This document shows positions 13,890 through 24,709 of a stretch of 64,000 nt of DNA, piece after piece. The first letter of the stretch is position 1, and each line of letters starts with the position of its first letter. The notes below the pieces were generated by a model. It did not search any database. It saw only the letters and a list, made by a program, of their open reading frames with translations, and was not told where the DNA came from. The stretch is from Mercurialis annua (lineage: Eukaryota; Streptophyta; Magnoliopsida; Malpighiales; Euphorbiaceae). The DNA lies in assembly GCF_937616625.2 (NCBI RefSeq), contig NC_065570.1, forward strand, positions 1,560,001-1,624,000, read 5' to 3'. Both the position numbers and the translations under genes were made by a program.

Positions 13890-14519
13890 TGATTTTTTTT
13901 TTTGAGAATAATAAAAATTTCATTAATAGAAAAATAAAAATACAACTTGATCAAATATTGAATAAATCAATACATTCAAGAGTGCAATAATAGAACATCA
14001 ATAAAATAACAGAAAATCATATCTAATTTCTTAAATCGCATTGAAGGAGCTCTTTGAATATGCAACTCGGCGATCCGTCCGCTCCACTCGAAGGTTATTT
14101 TAAACCATACATCGACTCTTTGGTCTTCGAATGAGTCCGATTGAGAGAATATAAAAAATAAAATTTCTACTGATAGCACTTCAGATCTACGCTCCGTAAA
14201 TAATTCCATCAAGGAAATAGCAAAACTCATAAAGGGTAAGAGACAGGAAGACAAAACATCCATAAAGGAAGAAAGAAAAATACCAACAGATCTCAGATTT
14301 GTGATTATTGACGCAAAATAAACTAAATACGAGATTTGAACAGAAAACGAGAAGGTAGGGAGGTGATTTTAAACCAAAAAATGGCCAAAATCACCTCCCT
14401 CTTGTTGCGGCTAGAGTTTCTAAAAAGAAAGAAAGAGTTTAGAGGGATGAGGGTTTCTAAAAAGAGAGAAAGTTTTTTTTTCTCAAAAGAAAAAGAGAGT
14501 TTAGAGGGATGAGGGTTTC
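13890..14519 (-). mobile_element. LINE-derived retroposon with both ends but no RT
   Basis: On the - strand it begins with a CTAGAAACCCTCATCCCTC-like leader and CTCTAGCCGCAACAAG, as in plant LINE 5' leaders. It ends with AATGAAATTTTTATTATTCT and a poly-A tract (plus-strand T-run near 13890). A 10-bp duplication, AGAATTTTGA / AGAATTTCGA, flanks it at about 13880 and 14521. It lacks ORF1 and RT domains. A 95-codon frame at 13976-14263 is of unknown meaning. Confidence 0.6.
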
Positions 14520-14615
14520 TAGAATTTCGAATTTGAAAAGCAACAAAAACAACATTATATAGTAAATTAATTAAGTAAAATCTGCCTCCATAAAATTTAA
14601 GGCTTATAAATAATA

Positions 14616-14985
14616 GGGTTAATTTCTAAAAAAATCACGAACTTTACACGAAGTTTCATTTTAATCATGAACTTTAAAAGTTGTCATTTAAAGGCACGAA
14701 CTTTCATTTTGTTTCAAATCTATCGCCAAAGTAAAATCCGATGTATTTTATCGAAGCAAAAATTCCTAATCCTATATACTCTAACTAAAAGATAATAAAA
14801 TTTAATGTCGATTTATAATTTGGGTCTTTCATTAAAGGTTTATTGAAGAATTTAGTCAATAAAAATACACTGAAATGATAGATTTGAAACAAAATGAAAG
14901 TTCGTGCCTTTAAATGGCAACTTTTAAAGGTCATGATTAAAATGAAACTTCGTGTAAAGTTCGTGATTTTTTTAGGAATTAACCC
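14616..14985. mobile_element. Mutator-like MITE, family A, copy 1
   Basis: Long inverted ends over 100 bp starting GGGTTAATTTCTAAAAAAAT and continuing through CACGAACTTTACACGAAG. A perfect 9-bp duplication TAAATAATA at 14607-14615 and 14986-14994 shows the ends are exact. Related copies at 32959-33712 and 51512-51877. Confidence 0.9.
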
Positions 14986-15273
14986 TAAATAATATTCAAA
15001 AATAAAGACACCATATATATCCTACATTAAAAATAAAACTCTAAGTAAAATTAAAAAAATTAACAGCAATTTTTGAGGCACAAACAATTGAATTTGGCTC
15101 AAAAACGATGTAGATCTTGATGAAAGCTCAGAAGTATTTATCATTGATCTATTTCCACTAAATCCTAATTCGTACACTACTTAACTTACGAGAATTACAA
15201 AAATGTCATTATCCAAATTACGATTCATCTTTTTCGTAAATTTCAAATCTGCATCTACAACCGCATCAAATGA
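14986..15273. other. 3' flank of copy 3
   Basis: No gene seen. Conserved family 3' flank (CATTATCCAAATTACGATTC) shortly before the stop of the next gene. Confidence 0.4.
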
Positions 15274-16185
15274 CTAGAGAATAATCAGGAACATTATCAC
15301 CGGAATAATCATGCCGATCAAAAATTGTTCAGCTGGCAAAATTACAGCGCCGCCACCACCTGTATCCCCAATGAAAACTTCAGTTATCATAAAAAGAAAA
15401 AATTGGAACAAATTAAAAAAAAAATTGTTGAAGCAACTCAACAAATCACCTTTATCTGCAGGCAATGTGTAGTTGAAGTAGAATTGAGAATCACCATACC
15501 ACATACTACAACCATATCCAAAAATGTGCCATTGTTTTTTATTACCTATCGTTGATCGAAAAATCACCAACTTATAATCAAAGCATTTTCTACACTCTTT
15601 TCTGCTTAAATCTCGAGTGCACTGAGCCAATGCGTACCTCTTTCCGTATTTTCCGACATCCAAAACGTTAGTTTGAAACATCAATGGTTGCTCGGGAGCT
15701 GTAGAAACAAGATCATTCATAAAGTTCAGAGTCTTCGAAAGCATGTTTGGATCTTCGAAATTTGTGTGATTTGTTATAGCCATTGCAGATGGACCCCATT
15801 TCCCGAAAAATCTTTCGTTCGAGTATCGAAGAAAGCACCATTTATACCAAATAGATACCCGCGTACTATCTGTATAGCAGCCGCGGTGTAGGGTGGCGAT
15901 CCTGATGCAAGCTGCGCAGTTTTCTGTAGAAAGATCTGCTCTACATTGTGTAACCCCGTAAATTTTGTCGGAATTTTTTCCAAACTCGGCTTTGTAGAAT
16001 CCATTGTTGAAAGGCGCGTTTGTTGCTAGTGAATCCAATAGATTATTGAAATTTATTTGGTAATCATTCGTTAGGTTAGCTTTAATATCAGCTGAACATT
16101 CCAATACAAGAATATGGTTAGTGTCGGAACAAGAAGAAGAGCTGAATAGCACTAGTAAAGTTGATAAAAGAATTAAAATCTCCAT
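15274..16185 (-). CDS. DUF26-DUF26 secreted protein with hydrophobic tail (copy 3)
   Basis: Exons on the - strand are 16185-15450 and 15359-15274 (273 residues). The start at 16185 (MEILILLSTLLVLF) matches the other copies; a longer in-frame start at 16260 would add 25 residues ahead of the signal peptide and is rejected. DUF26-1 has C in LECSADI, CRADLSTENCAAC, RGC and WC. DUF26-2 has CTRDLSRKECRKC and YGC. Exon 2 is one codon longer than in the other copies and gives GGGGAVILPAEQFLIGMI, ending MFLIIL. This is the most divergent of the six, and its neighbours carry several old insertions. Confidence 0.92.
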   Translation of the reverse strand: MEILILLSTLLVLFSSSSCSDTNHILVLECSADIKANLTNDYQINFNNLLDSLATNAPFNNGFYKAEFGKNSDKIYGVTQCRADLSTENCAACIRIATLHRGCYTDSTRVSIWYKWCFLRYSNERFFGKWGPSAMAITNHTNFEDPNMLSKTLNFMNDLVSTAPEQPLMFQTNVLDVGKYGKRYALAQCTRDLSRKECRKCFDYKLVIFRSTIGNKKQWHIFGYGCSMWYGDSQFYFNYTLPADKGDLLSCFNNFFFNLFQFFLFMITEVFIGDTGGGGAVILPAEQFLIGMIIPVIMFLIIL

Positions 16186-16626
16186 TTTTTTGGTCCAGAA
16201 ACTATCAAATCTTGGCATTTCTTGAAAGGTCGAGTCAACTGTTAATTGCTTGGACAGCAAGTATCTTTTGATTGAATATGGTTAGCACCAAAGATTAAAG
16301 TCAACTAAATTATATCTTATTTGAATCCCGCTTGTTCAAGTTATGCTTAAGATGATGTTACTGACATAAACATACAAAGAGTTGAATTGCGAATTAAAAT
16401 TCCACACCTTTTTGACATTTTAAAAATTTAAAAATTTTAATTTTTCAATTTTAGTCCAATTTTTAATGTTGAGAGCAATGGTAACCCAAAATATCTTAAT
16501 TAAAATGTGATAAATTTTACATTAAAAATTTTGATGTTTGGAAGTTATGTGTATAAAATAAAAACAAAGTGAAACTTAAAAGAGTATTTAAAAATGTTTC
16601 TTTTATTTGTCGAAGTATTTAAAAAG
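16186..16626 (-). promoter_or_regulatory. Upstream region of copy 3, with W-box
   Basis: TTGACT on the - strand at 16233-16238, about 50 bases before the ATG because this copy lacks part of the leader present in the others. Beyond it lies family upstream flank (GATTGAATATGGTTAGCACC), then AT-rich sequence. Confidence 0.5.
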
Positions 16627-17317
16627 CAGTGGCGGATGCAGAAGTCAAATATGGTGGGGTCCATTTATAGACTAAAAAATTAAAATATAAAATTATATAA
16701 ATTTTAGCAATACAATTAAACATGTTTTTGAAAATTATTTTCGACCAATTTTCAATTTCTAAATATTTTAAATAATCATTTATACTATTAAAAATATCAA
16801 AATTTTTTCAAAACGAACTATTAAATCTCATCTACTCATTTTTTTTTTCAATCTTATTGCATGAAGTATTTTGTTCAAGTGTAAAGTCATATGACTAAAA
16901 TTATATGTATCTTAATACTTTATTTAATTTATTTGAAAGTTTAATTTATATTATTTTATTTTTAAATTTTTAATTTATAAAATATACTACCGGTGTACAA
17001 TACATATTCGTTTTTAATGTAAAAATTATAATTATAATTTAAAACACGCAGCACTTTAAAATTTTAAGAGAATTTTCTTTATTTAAACTAAAAAAAGAGA
17101 TATATTAAGAAGAAGAATTTGATAAATAGAGTTAAGATGGTAGTTTTTTTATAAATTAAATATGATAAAATAATCTATAAAATCTTGTATAACTAATATT
17201 TATGAATAATTATGAATCTATAAATATTTGCTGGTAAACTGAATTTGTATATACAAAAACAAATTTTATATTTTTCAAAAGATGGACCCCACCCTATCAC
17301 ACCTAGATCTGCCTCTG
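16627..17317. mobile_element. Non-autonomous hAT element
   Basis: Ends CAGTGGCGGATGC and, on the other strand, CAGAGGCAGATC. Both continue to GGGTGGGGTCCAT-like sequence. The perfect 8-bp duplication TTAAAAAG at 16619-16626 and 17318-17325, with CAG...CTG termini, is typical of hAT. No transposase. Confidence 0.88.
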
Positions 17318-17430
17318 TTAAAAAGTGATAGCTAGAAGAATATCTAAAAGAAAAAATATTAGAATTTTCTAATTATAATTTTCCAATTTAATTTCTCTAC
17401 ATCAGCATGTTACATCTTTATTATTCGGCT

Positions 17431-17698
17431 TAAATGCTCTAACAATCACCAATTTTCGCATGTTTTCGGTATTTAAAATGAATTTTTAATTTTGCCATAT
17501 AAATACATGAACAATCTAATTTTTGCAATAATAACACGGGACAGTTTTTGACCTAAAACGGCACCGGCTTTTTACAAAATGCAAACGTGGTCTTATATGC
17601 AAACAATTAAATAAGTCATGTATTTATATGCCAAAATTAAAAATTCGTGTTAAATACTAAAAATACGCGAAAGTTGGTGATTACTATGGTGCATCTAA
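17431..17698. mobile_element. MITE with about 75-bp inverted ends
   Basis: Left TAAATGCTCTAACAATCACC and right (reverse) TTTAGATGCACCATAGTAAT share AATCACCAA, TATTTAA and GCCATATAAATACATGA. The centre includes AAAACGGCACCGGC. Target duplication not found, so exact ends are uncertain. Confidence 0.65.
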
Positions 17699-18089
17699 AC
17701 CTCATTTTTGTACTCTTCTCTTTTATTTGTGTACTTTATATTTACTTTATATGTTTTAGTTACAATAAAATTCTTCTCCTCCTTTTTTTTCATCCTTATC
17801 AACTTATAGTAAAAATACATAACTAACAATATTCAACAAATTAATTCTAAACTTCAGCTCATAATATTTCACACAAATTGATTTCTGCAATTCTATTATT
17901 ATTTCTTAAATTTTCTGTAAATTTCAAATTTAATTTTCAATCATTTCGAATTTTTAATTTGTAATTAAATCATTTCAAATTTTGCTTTGAGTTCAGACCA
18001 ATGATCATAACTTTTTCCAAAACAAAAAGACATTATTAATTTATTTGTTCTGATGTAAAATTTATTAATAAAAGATTAAAATAATTTTA
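17699..18089. other. AT-rich spacer
   Basis: Nothing gene-like seen; low-complexity AT-rich sequence. Confidence 0.4.
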
Positions 18090-18520
18090 AAAGGTTTCTT
18101 AAACATAGTTTTGCAACCGTTTAAAAAACGTTTATACGATGATTTCAAATAGTTTATAAAGATTTCAAACAGTTTCAAATGGTTTACAAAGACATAAAAC
18201 AGTTTACAAAGATTTCGAATAGTTCCAAACAATTTTTAAAAACACAATTTACAAGTTTCAAACAGTTTTAAATATTTTATAAAAGTTTGAAACAAATTAT
18301 AAAGGTTTCTAAAACAGTTTCAAACGGTTTTAAACAAACAGTTTCAAACAGTTTACAAAAGTTTCAAACTGTTTAAAACAATTTCAAACAGTCTGAAAAA
18401 TAACAGTTTCAAACGGTATACAAAGGTTTCAAAGAGTTTGAGACGGTTTCTAAAAAATAGTTTCAAACTGTTTCGAACGGTTTGTAAAATTAATTAAAAA
18501 AACGTTTAAAAACCAGGTTA
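18090..18520. repeat. Degenerate GTTTCAAA/GTTTACAAA tandem repeat
   Basis: Runs of short units built from CAGTTTCAAACGGTTTA and TTTACAAAGGTTTCAAA repeat imperfectly for over 400 bases. They form a minisatellite-like tract with many small GTTT...AAAC inverted pairs. Confidence 0.7.
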
Positions 18521-19268
18521 AATACCAGGTTAAATCATCATTAATGAAGAAAATGACGATTTCATCAAAAAAATAAAAATATACTCTTTTTTATATTTTA
18601 TTATGTTTAAATATTATCTATTTTTATAAAATAAAAGGTATAAAAAAATATTTCAAAATGTGTACTACTCATTTACATTAAATATATGTGTGATGAGAAC
18701 CCAAAAATAAAATTAATATTCAAATGGAGTTATAATGTTGGTTGTTAATAGAAACCTAATGAAATAGAGTAAATAATATCTCAAATAATGATCACCACTG
18801 ATTAATCAATTATCAACCAAGAACAACTAATAAACAATGAAAGAACAACCCACGAGTAACAAAAACCAACCAAAAACAACCAACAAACACAAAAAAGCAA
18901 CCAGTAAGCAATCAGCGTGCAACCAACGAGCAACAACGATCAACCAACAAACAACAAAAAATAAGCCAACAAGAAATAAAATTGCAATCACGTCGAATTT
19001 CATGTTCACATATATTTTTAAATTAATTGCTTATAATTTTTTTTTGAAATATATTAATAAATTTTATCTTTTAATTTGTCTAAATATTTTTATTTATATC
19101 GTTAATACGGTAAAAATTATTAAAAGAAAAATAATTGAATGGACCAATTTGACTATAATTGATACATTCATATTTATTAATTTAAAATTGAGTAGATTGA
19201 AATTTATAAATTTAAAATATGCATTAGCAAGTACTATTTTATTAGTAAATTAAATACTATAATTTATA
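18521..19268. other. AT-rich spacer with CAA-rich stretch
   Basis: 18820-18980 is a low-complexity CAACCAACAAA tract. The 138-codon frame across it (Asn/Lys/Thr-rich, then Ile/Phe-rich) looks like translated repeat, not a gene. Confidence 0.5.
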
Positions 19269-19273
19269 GTCAT

Positions 19274-20811
19274 TGTTAGCAAAAAGCCAACTTGTAGTAC
19301 TCGACAAGTCGAGGTCGAACCCACAAGGATTAGAGGTTTAAAGTGAACGAAATTAATTGTGAAATTCAATTCGGAAAGTAATAGAAAGATTGGTTTTGGT
19401 TTCAAATAAAAGAACTTGTAAACAACTATTACTTAAACACGCTACTCAACTAAAACAATTAATCAACAATCAACTAATTAACACGCGATTTAAACAATTA
19501 GGGTAAAGCGTTTAGAGGTTGCTAGTCATGCCAAAGTCATATCTAAGTAGTTTGGGTTAAGGTGATGGGAACTTAGGTCGGGTCAAGCTATTCTACGAAA
19601 CCAATTCCGCTCTCTCGAGCCGGAATTGAAAGAGTCGAAACTTGATTAACAATCCCGAAATCTAATCCACTCTCGTGCTCATAGATTTCAAGAGAGTTAA
19701 TAAAGCCAACTAGTCAAGCAAACTCCACAACCAAGATAGCCCTAGATCATGCTAATGCATCTAGGTCTAAAGCATGTACTCCCCTAGGTATAGTCTAATT
19801 AGTTAACTCTCGTCCTCCTAATTAAACCACATAGCAAAGAATAAGAGGCCAACCTATTCTAAGCATTAAGCTCAAGAAGCACAACAACCAACATCACCCA
19901 TAAACCCTCACCCTAATCACCTATCTAATCAATCATGGCAATCATAACAACCCCCAAACAAGGGGTTTAGCTACTAATCATCATCATGGCATAACTAATT
20001 AAGAAATAGTAAAGATTAGGCATAGAGTAAAGAATAAATACCTTGGAGTAATAAATGAACTTTAAACACATGAACAAGATAATGAAGCTTGAATTAAAAG
20101 ATCAATACTTGTATTTAATAAGTTTCCCAATATGGCAAAATCTGGAAAATAAATGAAGAACACCAAGAACTATGAAGATTCTATACTAAAATAGAGAGCA
20201 AAAGGAATGAAATTGATTGATTCAAAATTGTTGTCTACAAAAGTGAATGATTCTTGACCTAAAAATATAAAGTGTCTTATATAGTCTGGATAAAAAGGGA
20301 AATAATAACATCCTAGTACAAGAGTTGTTGGGCTAAAAGGGAAAGTGGGCCACTTAAAGCTCTTTCTTCAAACAAATTTCGTCTTCAGCTTTTTTCCCAT
20401 GTCTTGGTCGAGAAGCTCATTTAAGTTGAGCTTCTCGATCGAGAAGCTCCTTTGATGAACCTTCGTGCAAAATGGTCCTTCATGTCTTGGTCGAGAAGCT
20501 CATGTCTTGGTCGAGATATGTGTTAAATTACACATGTCTCTTTTGCTTCTCAGTTTCTCTTTTGCTCATGAACTTCTCTTCCAAGACATGCTTTAAAAAC
20601 TTGATTTCTCTTTAACTCTTTGCTTTAGCTTCCGACTTTGATATTTCTTTAATTCTTCACTCTTTCTAGCCCAAATAGTTCCGCAAACACTCCAAATCAC
20701 CTGAAACGCCAACACACATAATAAGGTATCGAAACACCTAAAAACACATGTCAAAACGTAATAAAGTGATGCAAAAACTATCTAAATACTAGGAGTATTC
20801 TACTCCTATCA
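19274..20811 (-). repeat. 3' LTR of the Athila-type element
   Basis: 1538 bp, nearly identical to 30264-31797. It contains a copy of the palindromic module (20395-20520) with GAGCTTCTCGATCGAGAAGC at 20428-20447. Confidence 0.95.
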
Positions 20812-20825
20812 AACCTCCTCACACT
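20812..20825 (-). other. Polypurine tract
   Basis: On the - strand AGTGTGAGGAGGTT lies directly before the 3' LTR, where plus-strand DNA priming is expected. Confidence 0.8.
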
Positions 20826-22621
20826 AAACCCTTGCTTGTCCTCAAGCAAGAAATGAATCTTACTACTAACACACAATCAACAACCTTGGCAATTATGAGC
20901 AAATGTCAACAACGAATTCCCAATCAATGAAGTTACAAATGCAATCGTCTAATATCATCAACCAAAAGCGATGCAAACAAATGATGAATGCAATTATAAT
21001 GACATATCCCGATGACATTGAGACTACTAATGATATGGCATTATGTCAAACAATCTCGAGCTTACCATCATTTACGGGAAATGCAACACATTGGTTAAAC
21101 AAAATTAGCAAATCATGGCACTATGTTCATAAGCATCAAGTAAGGGCATCATTCCTCACAAGGTATCACTCTAACACTCAAGTGTTTCGGGTGCGAAAGT
21201 AAAGCTCAACACATATGCAAATTCACCATAGGCTTACTCTTAGTCCCGGACTCCACTACTTAGTTCGGTAATCAACAACTATCATATGGACTTGTTAAGA
21301 ATTGTAACTTGGCTAAGGGTTAGGCGTAGGTAAAAATGGATAAATATGGCTACAACTTGACTTGAAAACTTACTTACAAAACACTACTAACTTTTGATCT
21401 AGCTCGAAATTTTTCCGCACTTGTGAACTTTTCATTTTTGATTGCCTTTGTTTATTTTCTTTGTTTTCTTTTTCATGCTTTTCTTATTCTCTTTTCTTTT
21501 CTTTTCTTTTCAAGGCATCTAAGTTTGTTTTCTCTTTCTTTAAGCACTTTTTCACATTTTCTTTCTTTTTCATCAAGCTAGAATCAATTTTTTTTTCTTC
21601 AATTTTAAGTTAATCAAGTCAAATTGGGGTGTTTTTAGAGGTAAAATGTTGAAGGAATACAATGTGTGGAAGTGTGTTCAAAAATCAATAAACAATTTGG
21701 CTAAGGCTCAAAAGGTGTAATCTAGTGGTAAAGGGTAGGCTTTTAAGTGGTTTTAAGAAAATGGGGTAATCCTAATGTCATACTCATCTAGCTATCGACA
21801 CTCAACCATATAGTCTCGAACGGACACCGAGCAAGTTCTAGGAATTAGACATGCAAACGACACTCACAAAAAAAAACAATTAGGCTCAAAACATGCTCAG
21901 ATAAAAGTGGTGTCATGCTCAAAAACTTAACTCTTATGAAAAAGTGCCAAAGTGTGACAAATAATTCAGTTTTTGAAAGGTTCCTTTTTGCCCCAGCAGT
22001 GTGCTTCTCAATCGAGAAGCATCACTTAAAAGTGCTTCTCGATCGAGAAGCTATGAAGAATTCACTTCGTCGAAAAGTGGCCTTCATGTCTTGGTCGAGA
22101 AGCACCACTTAAAAGTGCTTCTCGATCAAGACATGCCAAAAACTGAATTTTCACAACTTAAATTTCTTTCAACTTTTTGGTACAAATCATGAATCCGCAT
22201 TAAGTAACCTCTGAAAATTCGAAAATCACACAAGCCATTACTCAAATTCACCCTAATCTTATCGAAACATGTCATACAAATTGCATTTCATTAGGCAAGC
22301 ATCGACACTCGATTGTTTAAACTAGAAAATGCATTTGAATAAATTCATTGATCGGGACATAACAATTGTTGACAACTTTCATAAGTACACCAAAGTTACT
22401 AATCATGCTCTCAACATACTAAGCCAATGATTTAGTGCTAGAGGTGCCACAAAACAACTAATCAAAACTAAACAATCCTAAACACACGACATAAAGTAAA
22501 AGACATAAAGCAATAAACAAGATAAAACACGAGATACAATTTCACAACCCTCCTCACACTATTTCTAGCTTAGTCCTTAAAGCATAGAAATAAAAATAAA
22601 GCATGAAATTGTATGAGAGAG
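20826..22621 (-). other. Non-coding region between third ORF and 3' LTR, with a second PPT-like site
   Basis: No protein domain seen; the short frame 20903-21202 on + is antisense to the element and not credible. A CTTTTCTTTT-rich tract lies at 21420-21600. A palindromic module is at 21998-22135. CCCTCCTCACACTA at 22547-22560 repeats the polypurine tract, AGTGTGAGGAGG on the - strand. Confidence 0.6.
21998..22135. repeat. Palindromic module, internal copy between ORF3 and 3' LTR
   Basis: GTGCTTCTCAATCGAGAAGC, GTGCTTCTCGATCGAGAAGC, CTTCGTCGAA, CCTTCATGTCTTGGTCGAGA and CTTCTCGATCAAGACATGCC in order. The same series occurs in both LTRs and at 24347-24478. Confidence 0.85.
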
Positions 22622-24031
22622 TTAGAAAGTGCAAATCTCGCTAGTCGAACTCCGGGGTAGCGGGGGATTGAGGGGGGTGTCAATCCACTCAATGATGCCT
22701 TGACCATTCACATAATTTCGGAAATCCGCCCTTTGCCGTTCGATTTTATCTTTCAACCGCCCTTGCTTATATTCGATTCTTGCCATTCCCCGCCTTTGGG
22801 CCGTCTCCATTCGCTCCAAAATTTCTTTTTGCTCCGCCCAAGCTTGGCGGTTGTAATCCGCCATTTCATTAAACCGATGGTCAAAAGCGGACCATTGGGC
22901 CTCGGCCCTCCCATAACTTGCTTTCGCAAAACCTCCTTGTGGCGCCTCTTCTTCTCCTTGAGCGCTAGATTGCTCGACTCCTTTCCCTTTCCTTCGTGGT
23001 TGCTCCTTTTGCCTTCTCGGAGCCGGCGGTGGAATTTCCTCGGGCACAAACTCGGCTTCCTCCCCAAATTCCGCTCTACGAGCCGCCTCCGCTCCATGCT
23101 CCTTAATCCAAGCCGGACGCTTGTAGTAAGGAAGGATTACCCCGTTGTGAACATACTTAGCCCGCTCCAAATACTCCGTGTTAATCATTCTCGGAGCCGT
23201 GTGGGTATAGTCGGAGACATCGGTTAACCCTTGGCGGGTTGCCAAAAAGTAAACGAGTGATGTGAACCCAAGAGGTGTTGTATTGTCCGGGACCGCTTGC
23301 AACTTCCGATAAAGCATTTCCGCCGAATCCACTTGATATTCTTCCACCTCGGGGTGCATAATCGCGTTTAACATGAACAACTCACTTTCGCCCACCTTGT
23401 TGTACTCGGTTCGCCCTCCAAAAGTGTGGCCTAACCATTTAATTACTACCACCAAAGCCGTATCCTTGATGTCGTTTACCTTCGACACTCTTGCCCGGAA
23501 CACCTCTTTATCGGACAACTCATGCCATGCCGCATCCCAATCAAAACGTGATGATGTCGCCTTCAACCCCGTGTTCCGTAAGTGAAAATACCTAGTCAAC
23601 TCACCCTTAGTGAGAAACCGACCCACATTTCGCAACCGATATTGCATATCTCCCGCACATTGAGAATGTGGTCGCAAGGTGGTGAAAAATTCATACACCA
23701 ATTCTTCATAGACATCATGAGAGAGTTCCGCCATGAATTGCAAACCCAACACCGCCAAGTGATGCTTCACCTCTTCTTCTAAACCCAAATCCCTCATGGA
23801 ATTCCAACAAATTCCGGATGGGATTGCCAAACCGCGTTCCTTCAAGGCTTCATATTTTTCCCCTTCTTCGACTCTACGGATTTCAAATGGAGCATTAAAT
23901 TGGCGAGTCAAAGCCGTGGTGGAATTTGGTACGGCGGCTTGTGTTTTCCGGCTTGAGGCACGTTGTAGTCGTGGTTCTTGAGCGGAACTTGGGGCTTGAC
24001 GAGACCCGCTTGGTTTGGTGGCTTTCTTCAT
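22622..24031 (-). CDS. Third ORF of the Athila-type element (putative plant transposon protein)
   Basis: Uninterrupted 469-residue frame between integrase and the 3' LTR, where Athila elements carry an extra ORF, sometimes called env-like. It begins with a basic, Ser/Gln-rich stretch (MKKATKPSGSRQAPSS). A globular part follows, with motifs such as GICWNSMRDLGL, FFTTLRP and HTFGGRTEYNKVG. A proline-rich hinge and a coiled-coil-prone C-terminus (RIEYKQGRLKDKIERQ) close it. No signal peptide or membrane helix is visible, so an envelope role is not supported. It resembles the plant transposon-protein domain family linked to Athila ORFs (recognition from memory, not searched). Function unknown. 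It is the only element ORF that is intact. Confidence 0.8.
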   Translation of the reverse strand: MKKATKPSGSRQAPSSAQEPRLQRASSRKTQAAVPNSTTALTRQFNAPFEIRRVEEGEKYEALKERGLAIPSGICWNSMRDLGLEEEVKHHLAVLGLQFMAELSHDVYEELVYEFFTTLRPHSQCAGDMQYRLRNVGRFLTKGELTRYFHLRNTGLKATSSRFDWDAAWHELSDKEVFRARVSKVNDIKDTALVVVIKWLGHTFGGRTEYNKVGESELFMLNAIMHPEVEEYQVDSAEMLYRKLQAVPDNTTPLGFTSLVYFLATRQGLTDVSDYTHTAPRMINTEYLERAKYVHNGVILPYYKRPAWIKEHGAEAARRAEFGEEAEFVPEEIPPPAPRRQKEQPRRKGKGVEQSSAQGEEEAPQGGFAKASYGRAEAQWSAFDHRFNEMADYNRQAWAEQKEILERMETAQRRGMARIEYKQGRLKDKIERQRADFRNYVNGQGIIEWIDTPLNPPLPRSSTSEICTF

Positions 24032-24709
24032 GATTTGGTGAAGAAAAGTGGTGGGATTTTTTGAGTTGGTAGGGTGGTGGCCGGATTTCTTGAGAGGGAG
24101 GAGAGGCTATGGAGTTAATTTTCTAATTTGAGTAAAAGTGGGGAAGAAGATGAAGGGTGAGGTGTTCTTAAATGGTAAAAATTCTTCTTTGGATTTCAAT
24201 GGCTGAGATTTTCTTGTTTTGGTGATCCATGTGAAGTGTGCTTCTTGTGAATGGCTTGGATCATTGCCACGTCATCAATCCATGTGCCTTTGACTAGTTG
24301 AATTTCGAAATTTGTGAGAAAAAAATTCAGTTTGGCACTGCAGTGTGCTTCTCGATCGAGAAGCTCTTTAAGTGGTGCTTCTCGATCGAGAAGCAATGTT
24401 GAAAACGCTTCGTCGAAGATTGCCCTTCATGTCTCGATCGAGAAGTTCACTTAAGTTGGGCTTCTCGATCAAGACATGCACAAAACTGACATTTCTCAAA
24501 AATTCCAAAAAAAAAAATCCTACACAACACAAACAATGCAAATACCCCGAAGTTATCTTGAACAAAAAGACATAAATAACTCAAATAAAAATACTAAAAT
24601 TAAAATATTAACAAGATGAAAACTAAACGAGAAAGGAAATCGAACCTCTCGGGATTGCCTCCCGAGTGCGCTTGTTTAAAGTCGAAAGCTCTACTATCAT
24701 ATGGCGAAC
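24032..24709 (-). other. Spacer between integrase and third ORF, with palindromic module
   Basis: No coding signal. Contains the module at 24347-24478. Just after the integrase stop (24620-24700) there is leader-like sequence. Confidence 0.6.
24347..24478. repeat. Palindromic module, copy between integrase and ORF3
   Basis: Two GTGCTTCTCGATCGAGAAGC palindromes, then CTTCGTCGAA, CCTTCATGTCTCGATCGAGA and CTTCTCGATCAAGACATGC, the same order as at 21998-22135. Confidence 0.85.

Noticed and set aside
13976..14263. 95-codon frame on - as a gene
   Set aside because: It lies wholly inside a LINE-derived retroposon and shows no domain.
16186..16260. Longer start for copy 3 at 16260
   Set aside because: It would put 25 residues ahead of a clear signal peptide, and the paralogues start at the MEILILL methionine.
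18837..19253. 138-codon open frame on +
   Set aside because: Its first half is a translated CAA-rich low-complexity tract and the rest is AT-rich; no domain, no splice or start context.
22622..24031. Third Athila ORF as an envelope gene
   Set aside because: No signal peptide, membrane helix or cleavage motif is visible, so position alone does not support an envelope role.
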